Source: Actinoallomurus sp. (GTDB taxonomy: Bacteria; Actinomycetota; Actinomycetes; Streptosporangiales; Streptosporangiaceae). Taken from it: 50,758 bases of DNA. The stretch spans positions 1-50,758 of the forward strand of contig JAOPYG010000303.1 of the NCBI GenBank assembly GCA_025964685.1, in the 5' to 3' direction. The notes under the pieces were generated by a model, which saw only the letters and a list, made by a program, of their open reading frames with translations, did no database searches and was not told where the DNA came from. The translations under genes and the position numbers were made by a program. Shown piece after piece: positions 33,236 through 40,942 of the stretch. The stretch's first letter is position 1; each line of letters begins with the position of its first letter.

Positions 33236-33330
33236 TCATCGACCGTCTCACCCAGCGCCCCGAGATCGCCGACGTACGCACCAGCGTGGTCTACGGGCAC
33301 CTGCGCGACCACAACGTCACCCCGGCGTAG
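33229..33330 (+). pseudogene. C-terminal remnant of an Lrp/AsnC-family regulator
   Basis: The plus-strand frame RRVIDRLTQRPEIADVRTSV followed by VYGHLRDHNVTPA and a TAG stop matches the last part of an Lrp/AsnC ligand-sensing domain. There is no start codon or HTH upstream: the frame runs straight into the minus-strand regulator remnant. A very strong hairpin follows at 33362-33398, likely the terminator of the lost gene. Confidence 0.45.
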
Positions 33331-33361
33331 GGCACGGTGCGACGGCCGGGTCGGTACGCAT

Positions 33362-33398
33362 GACGGTGGGCGGAGTCGCGCGGACTCCGCCCACCGTC
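33362..33398. terminator. Perfect 16-bp hairpin, probable bidirectional terminator
   Basis: GACGGTGGGCGGAGTC (33362-33377) pairs perfectly with GACTCCGCCCACCGTC (33383-33398) over a five-base loop, one of the two strongest hairpins in the window. It is 31 bases after the Lrp-remnant stop and 13 bases before the next minus-strand reading frame's end. Confidence 0.7.
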
Positions 33399-33411
33399 GC
33401 GAATCGATGGG

Positions 33412-33692
33412 TCAGGCGCAGTTGTGGGCCGCGCTGGTGGTGGATGCGACGACCACGTTGACCCCGGGGGCGGTCAGGTGGGCCACCGGACGCAGGTCGC
33501 GGGCGCCTTGGCCAGGTCGATGACCTTCCAGCTGTCCGGAACGGTGAAGTGGTGTCCTCGATAGGACACGACGGTGTCGGGTGCGGAAGCGGCGTGCGCG
33601 GTGCCCATCGAGCCGACGGCGAGCGTCAATGCCGTCGTGAGGACGGCATACCAGAAAGCGCGCTTCCTGTGTCTTGTGAATGGTCGTCGCAT
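33412..33692 (-). pseudogene. Frameshifted or truncated small secreted protein gene
   Basis: The ATG at 33692 opens MRRPFTRHRKRAFWY plus a signal peptide (cut after AHA) and YRGHHFTVPDSWKVIDLAKA, then PATCVRWPT and a stop at 33474. The same DNA in the next frame continues with VAHLTAPGVNVVVASTTSAA and ends HNCA at 33412. The N-terminal segment resembles the start of actinomycete secreted proteins that normally continue for well over 100 residues. A frameshift or internal deletion is therefore likely. The beginning overlaps the AraC-family gene by 67 bases. Confidence 0.4.
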
Positions 33693-34765
33693 GCTCCCGA
33701 GTGTGGGATCGGGAGCGGCGATGAGTCATTGATGTTCGGTGCCACCTGATTGACGTTCCGCGTCGATGCTCGATAGTCCTGCGGGCTCAGTCCGTAGGCG
33801 GCTCGGAAGATCCGCGTGAAATGGGCCGCCGTGGGCAGCCCCCAGTGTGCGGCAATGGCGTGAATGGATCGCTCGTGCAATGAGGGATCCGCCAGATCGC
33901 GCCGGCAATGGCTCAGCCGTCGCGTACGGAGCCAGTCCGCGACGGTGACACCGTTCGACTCGAAGAGGCGGTGGAGTGTGCGCAGGGAGATGTGGTGCGC
34001 TTCGGCGATGATGGACGGCGCCAATGCGGGATCGCCGAGGTGCTGTTCGATGAACACCTGGACCCGGCGGAACAGCGCCTGACGATGGGACTCGGCCGGC
34101 AGGGCCTCCTCCACGTCGAGTTCGTGCGCGAAGGCCGCACTCATGAGTTCGAGCAGCGTGGTGGACACGCGCATCGCGTCCGGCGGCCGGTAGTGCCCGA
34201 TGTCCTGGGCGAGCCGGGTGGTGAAGGCCCAGACCAGCGCACCGACACCGCTCCGGCCGGACAGCCGGGCACCGCAGAGCCGGTCGACGGAGTCCCGCAG
34301 CGGCAGCAGGCCGCGCGGGAACTCCACGCTCAGGAACCGGCTGGAGCCGGCCGCGTCCCACCCGTCGTACGGACGTGACGTGTCGACCAACGTCATGTCG
34401 CCCGGTGTCAGCCGGATCCGGTGGTGGTTGTGCGCGAGCGTCGCTCCTCCCTGCTGGTAGAGCACGAGGCGGTAGCCGCGCGGATCGCAGCGGCGGATCA
34501 GTTCGGGGGTCCGGCGCAGGCCCCGCCGCCGGCGGCTCCCGGTGACCACGCCGGTCAGCGTGACCATGCCGAATTCGTCCATCTTCATGCGCGCCGAAAA
34601 CTCGGGATCGGGATCACCATAAACCTCCGCCGGCGTCACGGTCTGCAAGAAGGCGTCACGAAAGAAGGTGAGCCGGTCGGTGGCCGGAATTCCGTCGGTG
34701 CTGAATGACGCGGCCGGCGGCAGATCTCGGGTTCGACTCGCCAGGTCGTGATCACGTCGATGCAT
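33626..34765 (-). CDS. AraC-family transcriptional regulator with N-terminal AraC-binding-like domain
   Basis: A 379-residue regulator. Residues about 25-200 resemble the AraC_binding_2 domain of FeaR-type proteins (TDRLTFFRDAFLQTVTPAEV, LVLYQQGGATLAHNHHRIRL, TLVDTSRPYDGW). The DNA-binding double HTH spans about 230-330 (LAPSIIAEAHHISLRTLHRLFE, AAHWGLPTAAHFTRIFRAAYGLSPQDYR). About 45 extra residues follow the usual end and run into the next gene, overlapping its start by 67 bases; this tail may be an artefact of a lost stop codon. It is divergent from an ArsR-like gene. Confidence 0.85.
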   Translation of the reverse strand: MHRRDHDLASRTRDLPPAASFSTDGIPATDRLTFFRDAFLQTVTPAEVYGDPDPEFSARMKMDEFGMVTLTGVVTGSRRRRGLRRTPELIRRCDPRGYRLVLYQQGGATLAHNHHRIRLTPGDMTLVDTSRPYDGWDAAGSSRFLSVEFPRGLLPLRDSVDRLCGARLSGRSGVGALVWAFTTRLAQDIGHYRPPDAMRVSTTLLELMSAAFAHELDVEEALPAESHRQALFRRVQVFIEQHLGDPALAPSIIAEAHHISLRTLHRLFESNGVTVADWLRTRRLSHCRRDLADPSLHERSIHAIAAHWGLPTAAHFTRIFRAAYGLSPQDYRASTRNVNQVAPNINDSSPLPIPHSGACDDHSQDTGSALSGMPSSRRH

Positions 34766-34910
34766 GATGCCCCCGCTTCATCGTCGTGACGCCAAATCTT
34801 TCTTGATGTCAGCGAACCGCGCCAGGACTTTTGGTTCCAGCCGAAAAAACCTGGACACGCGGCCCGAGGGGCGTACACACTGAGAGTGAGCAAGCCAACG
34901 GGGGCCGTTG

Positions 34911-35933
34911 ATGCTCCGTCTGCATTTCACCAGCGATGATCTTTCTCGCATCCGATTCGCGAGTCGTCCCGACCCGCTGTGGGAAACGGTGCTCAGCATC
35001 AGTCTTCTGGGCACCGTGCGGGGCCGGGCCGTGTTCGATCCATGGCGTGCGCAAGCCCGGGTGGCGCTGGCCCGGCTGCCGCGCGGACAATGGCGGCTCC
35101 TGCGCCACCTCGTACCCCCCAAGGGCGATTTCCCGGACTTCCTGACGCCGTCGGAGGCCTCTCAGGGGCTGGAGGCGGGCATCGCGGCCATCCTGAGCAC
35201 ACCCCGTCTCCGGTTACGCGACGAGATGACGGTGCTGCCCCATGTCGGGTCGGTGACGCGGCCGCTGGGGGAGGGAGATCCGGGCGCCCTGCGCGACCTC
35301 GGCGAGGCACTTCGCGGTTACCACGACGCGGTGATCGCACCGTGCTGGCCGCGCATCCACGCCGTCGTCGATGCCGAGCGGGCGATGCGCGCCCGCCCGT
35401 TGCTCGACCGCGGCAGCGAGGAGCTCCTGGCCGATCTCGGGCCGACCATGCGGTGGCGGCCGCCGGTGCTGGAGGCCGACTATCCGGCCGACCACGAGAT
35501 CCATCTGGGCGGGAGGGGGCTGCTCATGGTGCCGTCGGCGTTCTGCTGGCACACGCCGGTCACCCTCATCGACCCCGGCCTGCCGCCGGTGCTGGTCTAC
35601 CCGGCGAGCCGAGGGCCCGGGTGGTGGGACGTCGCCGCCGCCGGCGGCACCTCGCGGCCCCTGTCGAACCTGCTCGGCCCCACGCGGGCGGCCTGCCTCC
35701 GGGTGATCGAGGACGGCTGTACGACAGGAGAGCTGGCCCGGCGCATCGGCGGGACCTCGCCCACCGCCAGCCAGCACGCCACCACACTGCGCGAAGCCGG
35801 TCTGATCACCTCCACCCGCCAGGGCAACACGGTGATCCACACCGTGACTCCGCTGGGCGCCAGCCTGCTCGACGCGGCCCTCGGCGATGATCGATCCCGC
35901 AGGGTTAGGGTCGTGGTGGATCACGACCGATGA
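34911..35933 (+). CDS. ArsR-type winged-helix regulator with large N-terminal domain (DUF5937-like)
   Basis: A 340-residue protein. The C-terminal 80 residues form an ArsR-like winged helix (GPTRAACLRVIEDGCTTGELARRIGGTSPTASQHATTLREAGLITSTRQGNTVIHTVTPLG read as helix-turn-helix plus wing). Residues 1 to about 250 resemble the DUF5937 domain of actinobacterial ArsR regulators (RLHFTSDDLSRIRFASRPDPLWETVLS); its role is unknown. It is followed by a MOSC-domain gene whose ribosome site sits on its own stop codon. The ATG at 34911 is preferred over TTG at 34908. Confidence 0.82.
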   Translation: MLRLHFTSDDLSRIRFASRPDPLWETVLSISLLGTVRGRAVFDPWRAQARVALARLPRGQWRLLRHLVPPKGDFPDFLTPSEASQGLEAGIAAILSTPRLRLRDEMTVLPHVGSVTRPLGEGDPGALRDLGEALRGYHDAVIAPCWPRIHAVVDAERAMRARPLLDRGSEELLADLGPTMRWRPPVLEADYPADHEIHLGGRGLLMVPSAFCWHTPVTLIDPGLPPVLVYPASRGPGWWDVAAAGGTSRPLSNLLGPTRAACLRVIEDGCTTGELARRIGGTSPTASQHATTLREAGLITSTRQGNTVIHTVTPLGASLLDAALGDDRSRRVRVVVDHDR

Positions 35934-35947
35934 GAGGAGTCCGGCGG

Positions 35948-36490
35948 ATGGGCGGGACGGTGGCGGCGGTCAGCCGTAATGAGGACTACTCCTTCACCAA
36001 GCCGAACCATGCCGGCATCACCCTGCTCGCGGGGCTGGGCGTGGAGGGCGACGTCCACGCCGGCGTCACGGTCAAACATCGGTCGCGCGTCGCGGTGGAT
36101 CCCAGCCGGCCCAACCTCCGCCAGGTCCACCTCATTCATGAGGAGCTGTTCGCCGAGGTCGGTCAGGGCGGATTCCAGGTGGCCCCCGGCGACCTCGGCG
36201 AGAACATCACCACCCGCGGTATCGACCTGCTGGGCCTGCCCACCGGCACCCTCTTGCGCATCGGAGACGACGCGGTCGTGGAGGTCACGGGCCTGCGCAA
36301 TCCCTGCCGGCAGATCGATCGCTTTCAGAACGGCCTGCTGAAACGGGTCATCGCCCGCGACGAGGCCGGCGAGATCGTGCGCAAGGCCGGGATCATGGGC
36401 ATCGTCGCGCGGGGCGGTGTGGTGCGGCCCGGTGACGACATCCGGGTCGAGCTTCCCGCCGGTCCGCACCGTCCCCTTGCCCCGGTCTGA
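35948..36490 (+). CDS. MOSC-domain protein
   Basis: A 180-residue MOSC-domain (YiiM-like) protein, predicted to bind molybdenum cofactor sulfide or sulfur carriers. Visible are GLGVEGDVHAGVTVKHRSRV, QVHLIHEELF, PGDLGENITTRGIDL and the conserved cysteine in GLRNPCRQID. The exact substrate is unknown; family members reduce N-hydroxylated compounds or transfer sulfur. An in-frame ATG at 35930 overlaps the preceding stop, but ATG 35948 has AGAGGAG eight bases upstream and is preferred. Probably cotranscribed with the ArsR-like gene. Confidence 0.82.
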   Translation: MGGTVAAVSRNEDYSFTKPNHAGITLLAGLGVEGDVHAGVTVKHRSRVAVDPSRPNLRQVHLIHEELFAEVGQGGFQVAPGDLGENITTRGIDLLGLPTGTLLRIGDDAVVEVTGLRNPCRQIDRFQNGLLKRVIARDEAGEIVRKAGIMGIVARGGVVRPGDDIRVELPAGPHRPLAPV

Positions 36491-36548
36491 CCCTCACGGC
36501 GACGGGGACCCGCGTACGGCCCGAGGGGTGCCGGACCGCGCGCACGTC

Positions 36549-36965
36549 TCAGAAACGGACGTTGTGCCCCGAGTCGAACTGGTAGTCGCCGAGGAATCCG
36601 CCTTCGACCCACGCCGTCCCGTGCCGGCCGGCGTGCACGGCCTTGGTCTCGAGGGCGCCGAGCACCACCGTGTGGTTCGAGACCCGGAGCGTCTGCTGCT
36701 GGTCGACGTCGTAGTAGTAGGTGATGGCGACCCCGGTGTCCCGAGCGACGTCGTTGTACTGCTCGGCCTTCACCGTGCGGACCCAGACCGTCTCGCAGGT
36801 GGCCGAACGGAACACCTGCAGGGTGCCGCCGCGAGTGACGGCGTTGCCCTCCGAGTCGTAGCCCATGATCTTGAAGGACTTCACGATCTTGCGTGGTACT
36901 TGTCGCCCGACTGCACGCACAGGTCGGCCTTCTCGGGGGGCGTCCGCTTCAGGGAGGCGGAGTCA
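36549..36965 (-). pseudogene. Frameshifted remnant of a secreted DUF2690-like protein
   Basis: The frame 36549-36920 encodes a domain with GGTLQVFRSATCETVWVRTV and QTLRVSNHTVVLGALETKA, resembling DUF2690 secreted proteins, but starts inside it with no signal peptide. Just upstream in another frame, KADLCVQSGDKYH is encoded, and a single-base shift near 36893 would join it to KIVKSFKIMGYDSEGN. The 5' part is absent: the SDR stop at 36963 is reached at once. This looks like a gene that lost its start and suffered a one-base deletion. Family is tentative. Confidence 0.5.
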
Positions 36966-37700
36966 GGCCTGGGCGGTGGGGCGGACGACGATCTCGTTCA
37001 CGTCCACATCGGCCGGCTGCTCGATCGCGAACGCGATGGCGCGGGCGATCGCCTCCGGCGGCATCGCGAGCGTGTCCCGTGTCGCGACGTTCCGGGCTCT
37101 CACCTCCGCGTTGGTCGCGCCCTCCGCGAAGGCCGTGCTGGTCATGCCCGGCGAGACGAGCGTCACGCGCAGCGCGTCGCCGGCCTCCTGGCGCAGACCT
37201 TCGCAGATGGCGCGTACGGCCACCTTGCTGCCGGCGTAGACCGCCATGCCCGGCACCACGCGGTAGGCCGCGGTCGAGGCCGTGGTGACGAAGTGCCCGA
37301 AACCCTGCTCACGGAAGACGGGCAGCGCCGCCGCGATGCCGTACAGAACGCCTTTGACGTTGACGTCGATCGTGTCCTCCCAGTCCTCGACGCGCAGGTC
37401 GTCGAGGGGGGAGATCGGCCCGACGCCCGCGTTGTTCACGAGGACATCGAGCCCGCCGTACCGTTCGCGGGCCAGCTCGACGAGGCCGGACAGGTCCTCG
37501 CGCCGCCTCACGTCCGTGCGCACGAAGGCCGTGTCACCGCCGGCCTTCTCGATGCGGGCGGCGAGCTCCTCGAGCCGATCCGATCGGCGCGCCCCGAGGA
37601 CGACCTTCGCGCCGCGCTCGGCGAGCAGAAGCGCGGTCACCTCACCGATGCCGCTGCTCGCACCAGTGATGGCGACCACCTTGTCCTTGATTCCAGGCAT
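36963..37700 (-). CDS. Short-chain dehydrogenase/reductase (classical SDR)
   Basis: A 245-residue classical SDR. Cofactor motif TGASSGIG is at 12-19, NNAG at 89-92, and the catalytic Ser142, Tyr155 and Lys159 (YAGSK) are in place; the Arg-rich LGARRSDRL after beta-2 favours NADP(H). Substrate is unknown; the sequence is closest to the YdfG-like oxidoreductase group. ATG at 37700 has GGAG and AAAGG upstream, and a longer frame to 37814 would run through the promoter. Twin palindromes at 37757-37814 suggest tight control by a TetR- or MarR-type repressor, which is not present in the window. Confidence 0.88.
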   Translation of the reverse strand: MPGIKDKVVAITGASSGIGEVTALLLAERGAKVVLGARRSDRLEELAARIEKAGGDTAFVRTDVRRREDLSGLVELARERYGGLDVLVNNAGVGPISPLDDLRVEDWEDTIDVNVKGVLYGIAAALPVFREQGFGHFVTTASTAAYRVVPGMAVYAGSKVAVRAICEGLRQEAGDALRVTLVSPGMTSTAFAEGATNAEVRARNVATRDTLAMPPEAIARAIAFAIEQPADVDVNEIVVRPTAQA

Positions 37701-37756
37701 GACCTTTTCTCCAGTCGCTGGGGGGCTTGGAGGATCGGGTCCCGGGCCACGATCCG

Positions 37757-37814
37757 CTAACCGGAGTACTCTCCGGTTAGCTCCGACATTAGCGGAGACC
37801 TCTCCGCTTCGCAA
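37757..37814 (-). promoter_or_regulatory. SDR promoter with two palindromic operators
   Basis: Minus strand: -35 TTGCGA (37814-37809), a 17-base spacer and -10 TAATGT (37791-37786). The spacer is filled by AGCGGAGA-CC-TCTCCGCT (37791-37808), a perfect 8-bp palindrome. A second site, CTAACCGGAG (37757-37766) with CTCCGGTTAG (37771-37780) and a 4-base centre, has perfect 10-bp arms. They share CGGAG-N4-CTCCG with centres 31 bp (three turns) apart. Confidence 0.7.
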
Positions 37815-37894
37815 CGTCGCGGTCGACGGCCGATCGGGCCGGCCGATGGGACGTACGCTTGGTCGGCCGACGAGATCCGCGGAAGGGGCCGCTC

Positions 37895-38242
37895 ATGAGC
37901 ATCCGCCGGGTCGTGCCCGATGTCCGGTCGAAGGTGCTGGAGGAGAGCCGTGACTTCTACGGGCTGCTCGGCTTCGTCGAGGTCATGAACCTGGGCTGGG
38001 TCATGACGATGGCCTCGCCGTCCAACCCGACCGCGCAGGTCACCCTCATCGGCCCCGACGCCACCGAGGACCTCCAGCCGGACATGAGCGTGGAGGTCGA
38101 CGACGTGGACGCGGTGTACGCGGCCGTCGTCGCCCAGGGCGCGGAGATCGTGCGCTCCCTGCGGAACGAGGACTGGGGCGTACGCCGTTTCTTCGTCCGG
38201 GATCCGGACGGCCGTGTGGTCAACGTCCTGACCCACCGCTGA
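37895..38242 (+). CDS. VOC-family (glyoxalase-like) protein
   Basis: A 115-residue single-domain VOC protein with two beta-alpha-beta units; the C-terminal half ends in WGVRRFFVRDPDGRVVNVLTHR, the typical last strand pair. Functions in this fold range from glyoxalases and dioxygenases to antibiotic-binding proteins; none can be assigned. ATG at 37895 has GGAAGGGG upstream. It is convergent with rhaB, 12 bases away, and shows no evident link to the rhamnose genes. Confidence 0.8.
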   Translation: MSIRRVVPDVRSKVLEESRDFYGLLGFVEVMNLGWVMTMASPSNPTAQVTLIGPDATEDLQPDMSVEVDDVDAVYAAVVAQGAEIVRSLRNEDWGVRRFFVRDPDGRVVNVLTHR

Positions 38243-38254
38243 CCCGCAGGGCCG

Positions 38255-39676
38255 CTAGGGCAGCCCGATCCGCTCCGCGGCGCGGTCCCAGGCGGTGTCG
38301 TCCCCGCGCGGCGTGTAGGTCATCAGGGGCTGGGTGCGGCGGATGAGCTCGCGCGGGTCGCCGGTCAGGCCGTGGGCGCGGGCCTGTACCAGCGCGTTGC
38401 CGATGGCGGTCGCCTCGACGGGACCGGCGATGACGGGCACGCCGCAGGCGTCGGCGGTCAGCTGGCACAGCAGGGTGTTGCGCGCGCCGCCGCCGACGAC
38501 ATGCACGACCTCGACGACGCGACCGGACAGGCGCGCGGCCTCACGTACGGCCGCGCGGTGTCCGAGGGCCAGGCTCTCGAGGATGCACCGGACCGTCTCG
38601 GCGCGGCTCCCCGGCGGGCGCTGGCCGGTGCGTTCGCAGTGCGCGGCGATGCGGGCCGGCATGTCACCGGGCGGCAGGAACTCCCGGTCGCCCGGGTCGA
38701 CGAGTGCGGCGAACGGCGGAGCCTCGGCCGCGGCGGCGAGCAGGGCCGGCAGCGAAGCCGGCTCACCCCACGTGCGCAGCGACTCCTGCAGCAGCCACAG
38801 GCCCATGATGTTTCGCAGGTAGCGGATGGTCCCGCCGACGCCCACCTCGTTGGTGAACCCGGCCGCGCGGCTCTCCGCGGTCAGTACCGGTGCCGTCAGC
38901 TCGACCCCCGCGAGCGACCAGGTGCCGCAGGAGACATAGCCGAAGCGATCGCCCGAGGCGGGGACGGCGTAGACGGCCGACGCCGTGTCGTGCGAGCCCA
39001 CGGCCGTGACGGGCAGCGACTCCGGCAGTCCCGTCTCGGCGGCTACCTCGGCGCGCAGGCCGCCCGCGTGGGCGCCGGGACGGCGCAGTGGCGGGAAGAG
39101 ACGGCGGGGCAGTCCGAGCCGCTCGATCAGCGAATACGCCCACTCGCCGGCCCGGACGTCGTACAGGCCGGTGGTCGAGGCGTTGGTCTGCTCGGCGCCG
39201 ATCTCGCCGGTCAGCCAGTACGTGAGCAGGTCCGGGATCATCAACAGCCGGTCGGCCCGTGCGGGGAGCGGAGCGGACAGCAACTGGTAGACGGTATTGA
39301 ACGGCAGGAACTGCAGCCCCCCGACGTCGTACAGGGTGTCCGCGCCGACCTCGGCGACGACCCGCTCCATGACACCGTCGGCACGGCCGTCGCGGTAGTG
39401 GACCGGGTTGCCGATGAGCGCGCCGGAGGGGTCGAGCAGCCCGTAGTCCACCGCCCAGGAGTCGATGCCGATCGAGTCGGCGCCTTCGAGGGCGCGCAGG
39501 CCGTCCAGGATCTCCCGGTACAGGCCGAGCACGTCCCAGTGCAGTGTCCCGGCCACGCGGACTGGCCGGTTGGCGAAGCGGTGCGCCTCGCGCAGGGTCA
39601 GCTCGTCCTCGCCGACGCGGGCGAGCATCACGCGCCCACTGGAGGCACCGAGATCCACGGCGGCGAAGGAGCGCAT
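38255..39676 (-). CDS. rhaB: Rhamnulokinase (FGGY family)
   Basis: A 473-residue FGGY-family kinase that phosphorylates L-rhamnulose to L-rhamnulose-1-phosphate. The N-terminal nucleotide-binding part is AAVDLGASSGRVMLA; HYRDGRADGVME, GIDSWAVDYGLLD and the adenosine region VVHVVGGGARNTLLCQLTADACGVPV are characteristic of RhaB. ATG at 39676 follows the LacI stop after one base (TGACATG), so the two are translationally coupled. It is transcribed divergently from the importer and the remaining enzymes. Length is close to E. coli RhaB (489). Confidence 0.9.
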   Translation of the reverse strand: MRSFAAVDLGASSGRVMLARVGEDELTLREAHRFANRPVRVAGTLHWDVLGLYREILDGLRALEGADSIGIDSWAVDYGLLDPSGALIGNPVHYRDGRADGVMERVVAEVGADTLYDVGGLQFLPFNTVYQLLSAPLPARADRLLMIPDLLTYWLTGEIGAEQTNASTTGLYDVRAGEWAYSLIERLGLPRRLFPPLRRPGAHAGGLRAEVAAETGLPESLPVTAVGSHDTASAVYAVPASGDRFGYVSCGTWSLAGVELTAPVLTAESRAAGFTNEVGVGGTIRYLRNIMGLWLLQESLRTWGEPASLPALLAAAAEAPPFAALVDPGDREFLPPGDMPARIAAHCERTGQRPPGSRAETVRCILESLALGHRAAVREAARLSGRVVEVVHVVGGGARNTLLCQLTADACGVPVIAGPVEATAIGNALVQARAHGLTGDPRELIRRTQPLMTYTPRGDDTAWDRAAERIGLP

Positions 39677-39677
39677 G

Positions 39678-40679
39678 TCAGGGGCTGCTCGACTCGCGGA
39701 CGACCAGCTCGGGCTGGAACATGATCTGCTGGTGGGCATGGCCCGCGGGGTCGTCGCACTCCTCCAGGAGCAGCTCGGTGGCGAGCTTGCCGAGCTGGTA
39801 CATCGGCTGGCGGATCGAGCTGAGGGGTACGGCGGCGGCCGAGGAGAACTCGATGTCGTCGTAGCCGATCAGCGCGACGTCGCGCGGAACCTGGACGCCC
39901 GCCTGTGACAGCGCGCGGAGCACGCCGAGCGCGAGCAGGTCGTTCGCGCAGAAGACGGCGTCCGGCAGCCCGTCGCTCAGGAGCGTCTCGGCGGCGAGCC
40001 GCCCGCCGTGGGCGTTCATCTCGGGGACGACGATGTCGGTCAGGGCGTCCGCGGGAAGGCCGGCCGTCTCGAGCGCCCGCAGCGCGCCTCTGCGCCGGTC
40101 GCTGCACTGGCGGATGGCCGGTGGGCCGCTGACGAAGGCGAGGCGCCGGGCGCCGCCCGCGAGGAGATGACTCGTCGCGAGGTCGCCGCCGGCCACGTCG
40201 TCCACGGCGACGGAGCAGACGTCTCCGGACGCGGGGTGGTCGACGTACACGACCGCGACGCCCCGGTCGCGCAGCCGGCGCAGGACCGAGGTGTCGTCGT
40301 CCACAGGGGTGATGAGCACGCCGCGTACCCGCTGCTCGGCCAGCACGCGCAGGTTGCGCGCCTGCTTCGCCGGGGACTCGCCCGAGTTGCACAGGATGAC
40401 GGCGTGGTCGCGGTCGCTGACGACGTCTTCGACGCCGCGCGCCACCGCGACGAAGAACGGGTTGCCCACATCGAGGACGACCAGCCCGATGGCGCGGCTC
40501 TGCCCGGCCCGCAGGGTGGAGGCGGATCCGTTGCGCACGAAGCCGAGATCGCGGATGGCCTCCTCGACCCGGGTGCGGGTCGCGGGGGCGACCCGCTCCG
40601 GCCGGTTCAGCACGTTCGACACCGTGCCGGGGGACACGCCGGCACGCCGCGCGACCTCCTTGATGCCCACGGTGACCAT
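39678..40679 (-). CDS. LacI-family regulator of the rhamnose locus
   Basis: A 333-residue LacI/GalR repressor. The DNA-binding HTH and hinge helix are at 6-58 (IKEVARRAGVSPGTVSNVLN), followed by a ribose-binding-protein-like effector domain with DVGNPFFVAVARGVEDVV, GYDDIEFSSAAAVPLSSIRQP and the terminal ELVVRES. ATG at 40679 has GGAGGAGG seven bases upstream. It probably binds the two TTAAAACG-type operators in the divergent gap and is released by L-rhamnose or a metabolite. E. coli rhamnose control uses AraC-type activators, so a LacI regulator is the actinomycete arrangement. Confidence 0.88.
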   Translation of the reverse strand: MVTVGIKEVARRAGVSPGTVSNVLNRPERVAPATRTRVEEAIRDLGFVRNGSASTLRAGQSRAIGLVVLDVGNPFFVAVARGVEDVVSDRDHAVILCNSGESPAKQARNLRVLAEQRVRGVLITPVDDDTSVLRRLRDRGVAVVYVDHPASGDVCSVAVDDVAGGDLATSHLLAGGARRLAFVSGPPAIRQCSDRRRGALRALETAGLPADALTDIVVPEMNAHGGRLAAETLLSDGLPDAVFCANDLLALGVLRALSQAGVQVPRDVALIGYDDIEFSSAAAVPLSSIRQPMYQLGKLATELLLEECDDPAGHAHQQIMFQPELVVRESSSP

Positions 40680-40707
40680 CGCCGAGCCTCCTCCGACCGT
40701 GCCGTTC

Positions 40708-40737
40708 ACTCTGGCGAAATCATTAAAACGTGTCAAT
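40708..40737 (-). promoter_or_regulatory. LacI-gene promoter overlapping a LacI-type operator
   Basis: Minus strand: -35 TTGACA (40736-40731), a 17-base spacer and a poor -10 CAGAGT (40713-40708). The -35 lies in ATTAAAACGTGTCAAT (40722-40737), an imperfect palindrome (12 of 16 positions symmetrical) with a central ACGT, giving autoregulation. Confidence 0.55.
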
Positions 40738-40858
40738 CGGCATCCTGGGACGTCCGCGTGCCGCCGCGACAGTGACCCTCTCGTTATCCGGTCGACATAA
40801 CTCCAGTTCAGCGGCACATTCTGCGGCTGAAGGCCAGAAATCCGCAGCAAGTGACCCC

Positions 40859-40916
40859 TTGACGTACGCAGCGGTCAGACCTAGCGTCCCCACACAACTC
40901 GTTAAAACGTTTTTAC
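40859..40916 (+). promoter_or_regulatory. Promoter and LacI-type operator of the rhamnose import/catabolic operon
   Basis: A -35 TTGACG (40859-40864), 17 bases and -10 TAGCGT (40882-40887). GTTAAAACGTTTTTAC (40901-40916) has a perfect AAAACGTTTT core and 7 of 8 matching arm positions, the LacI-family operator pattern. It begins about seven bases past the expected transcription start, so bound repressor would block elongation. Confidence 0.7.
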
Positions 40917-40942
40917 AAACGTAACCTTCCGGGAGCGAAAGC

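Noticed and set aside
33138..33461. A 107-codon plus-strand frame starting MVQGSRASLL
   Set aside because: It is in a different frame from the Lrp/AsnC remnant and has no recognisable content.
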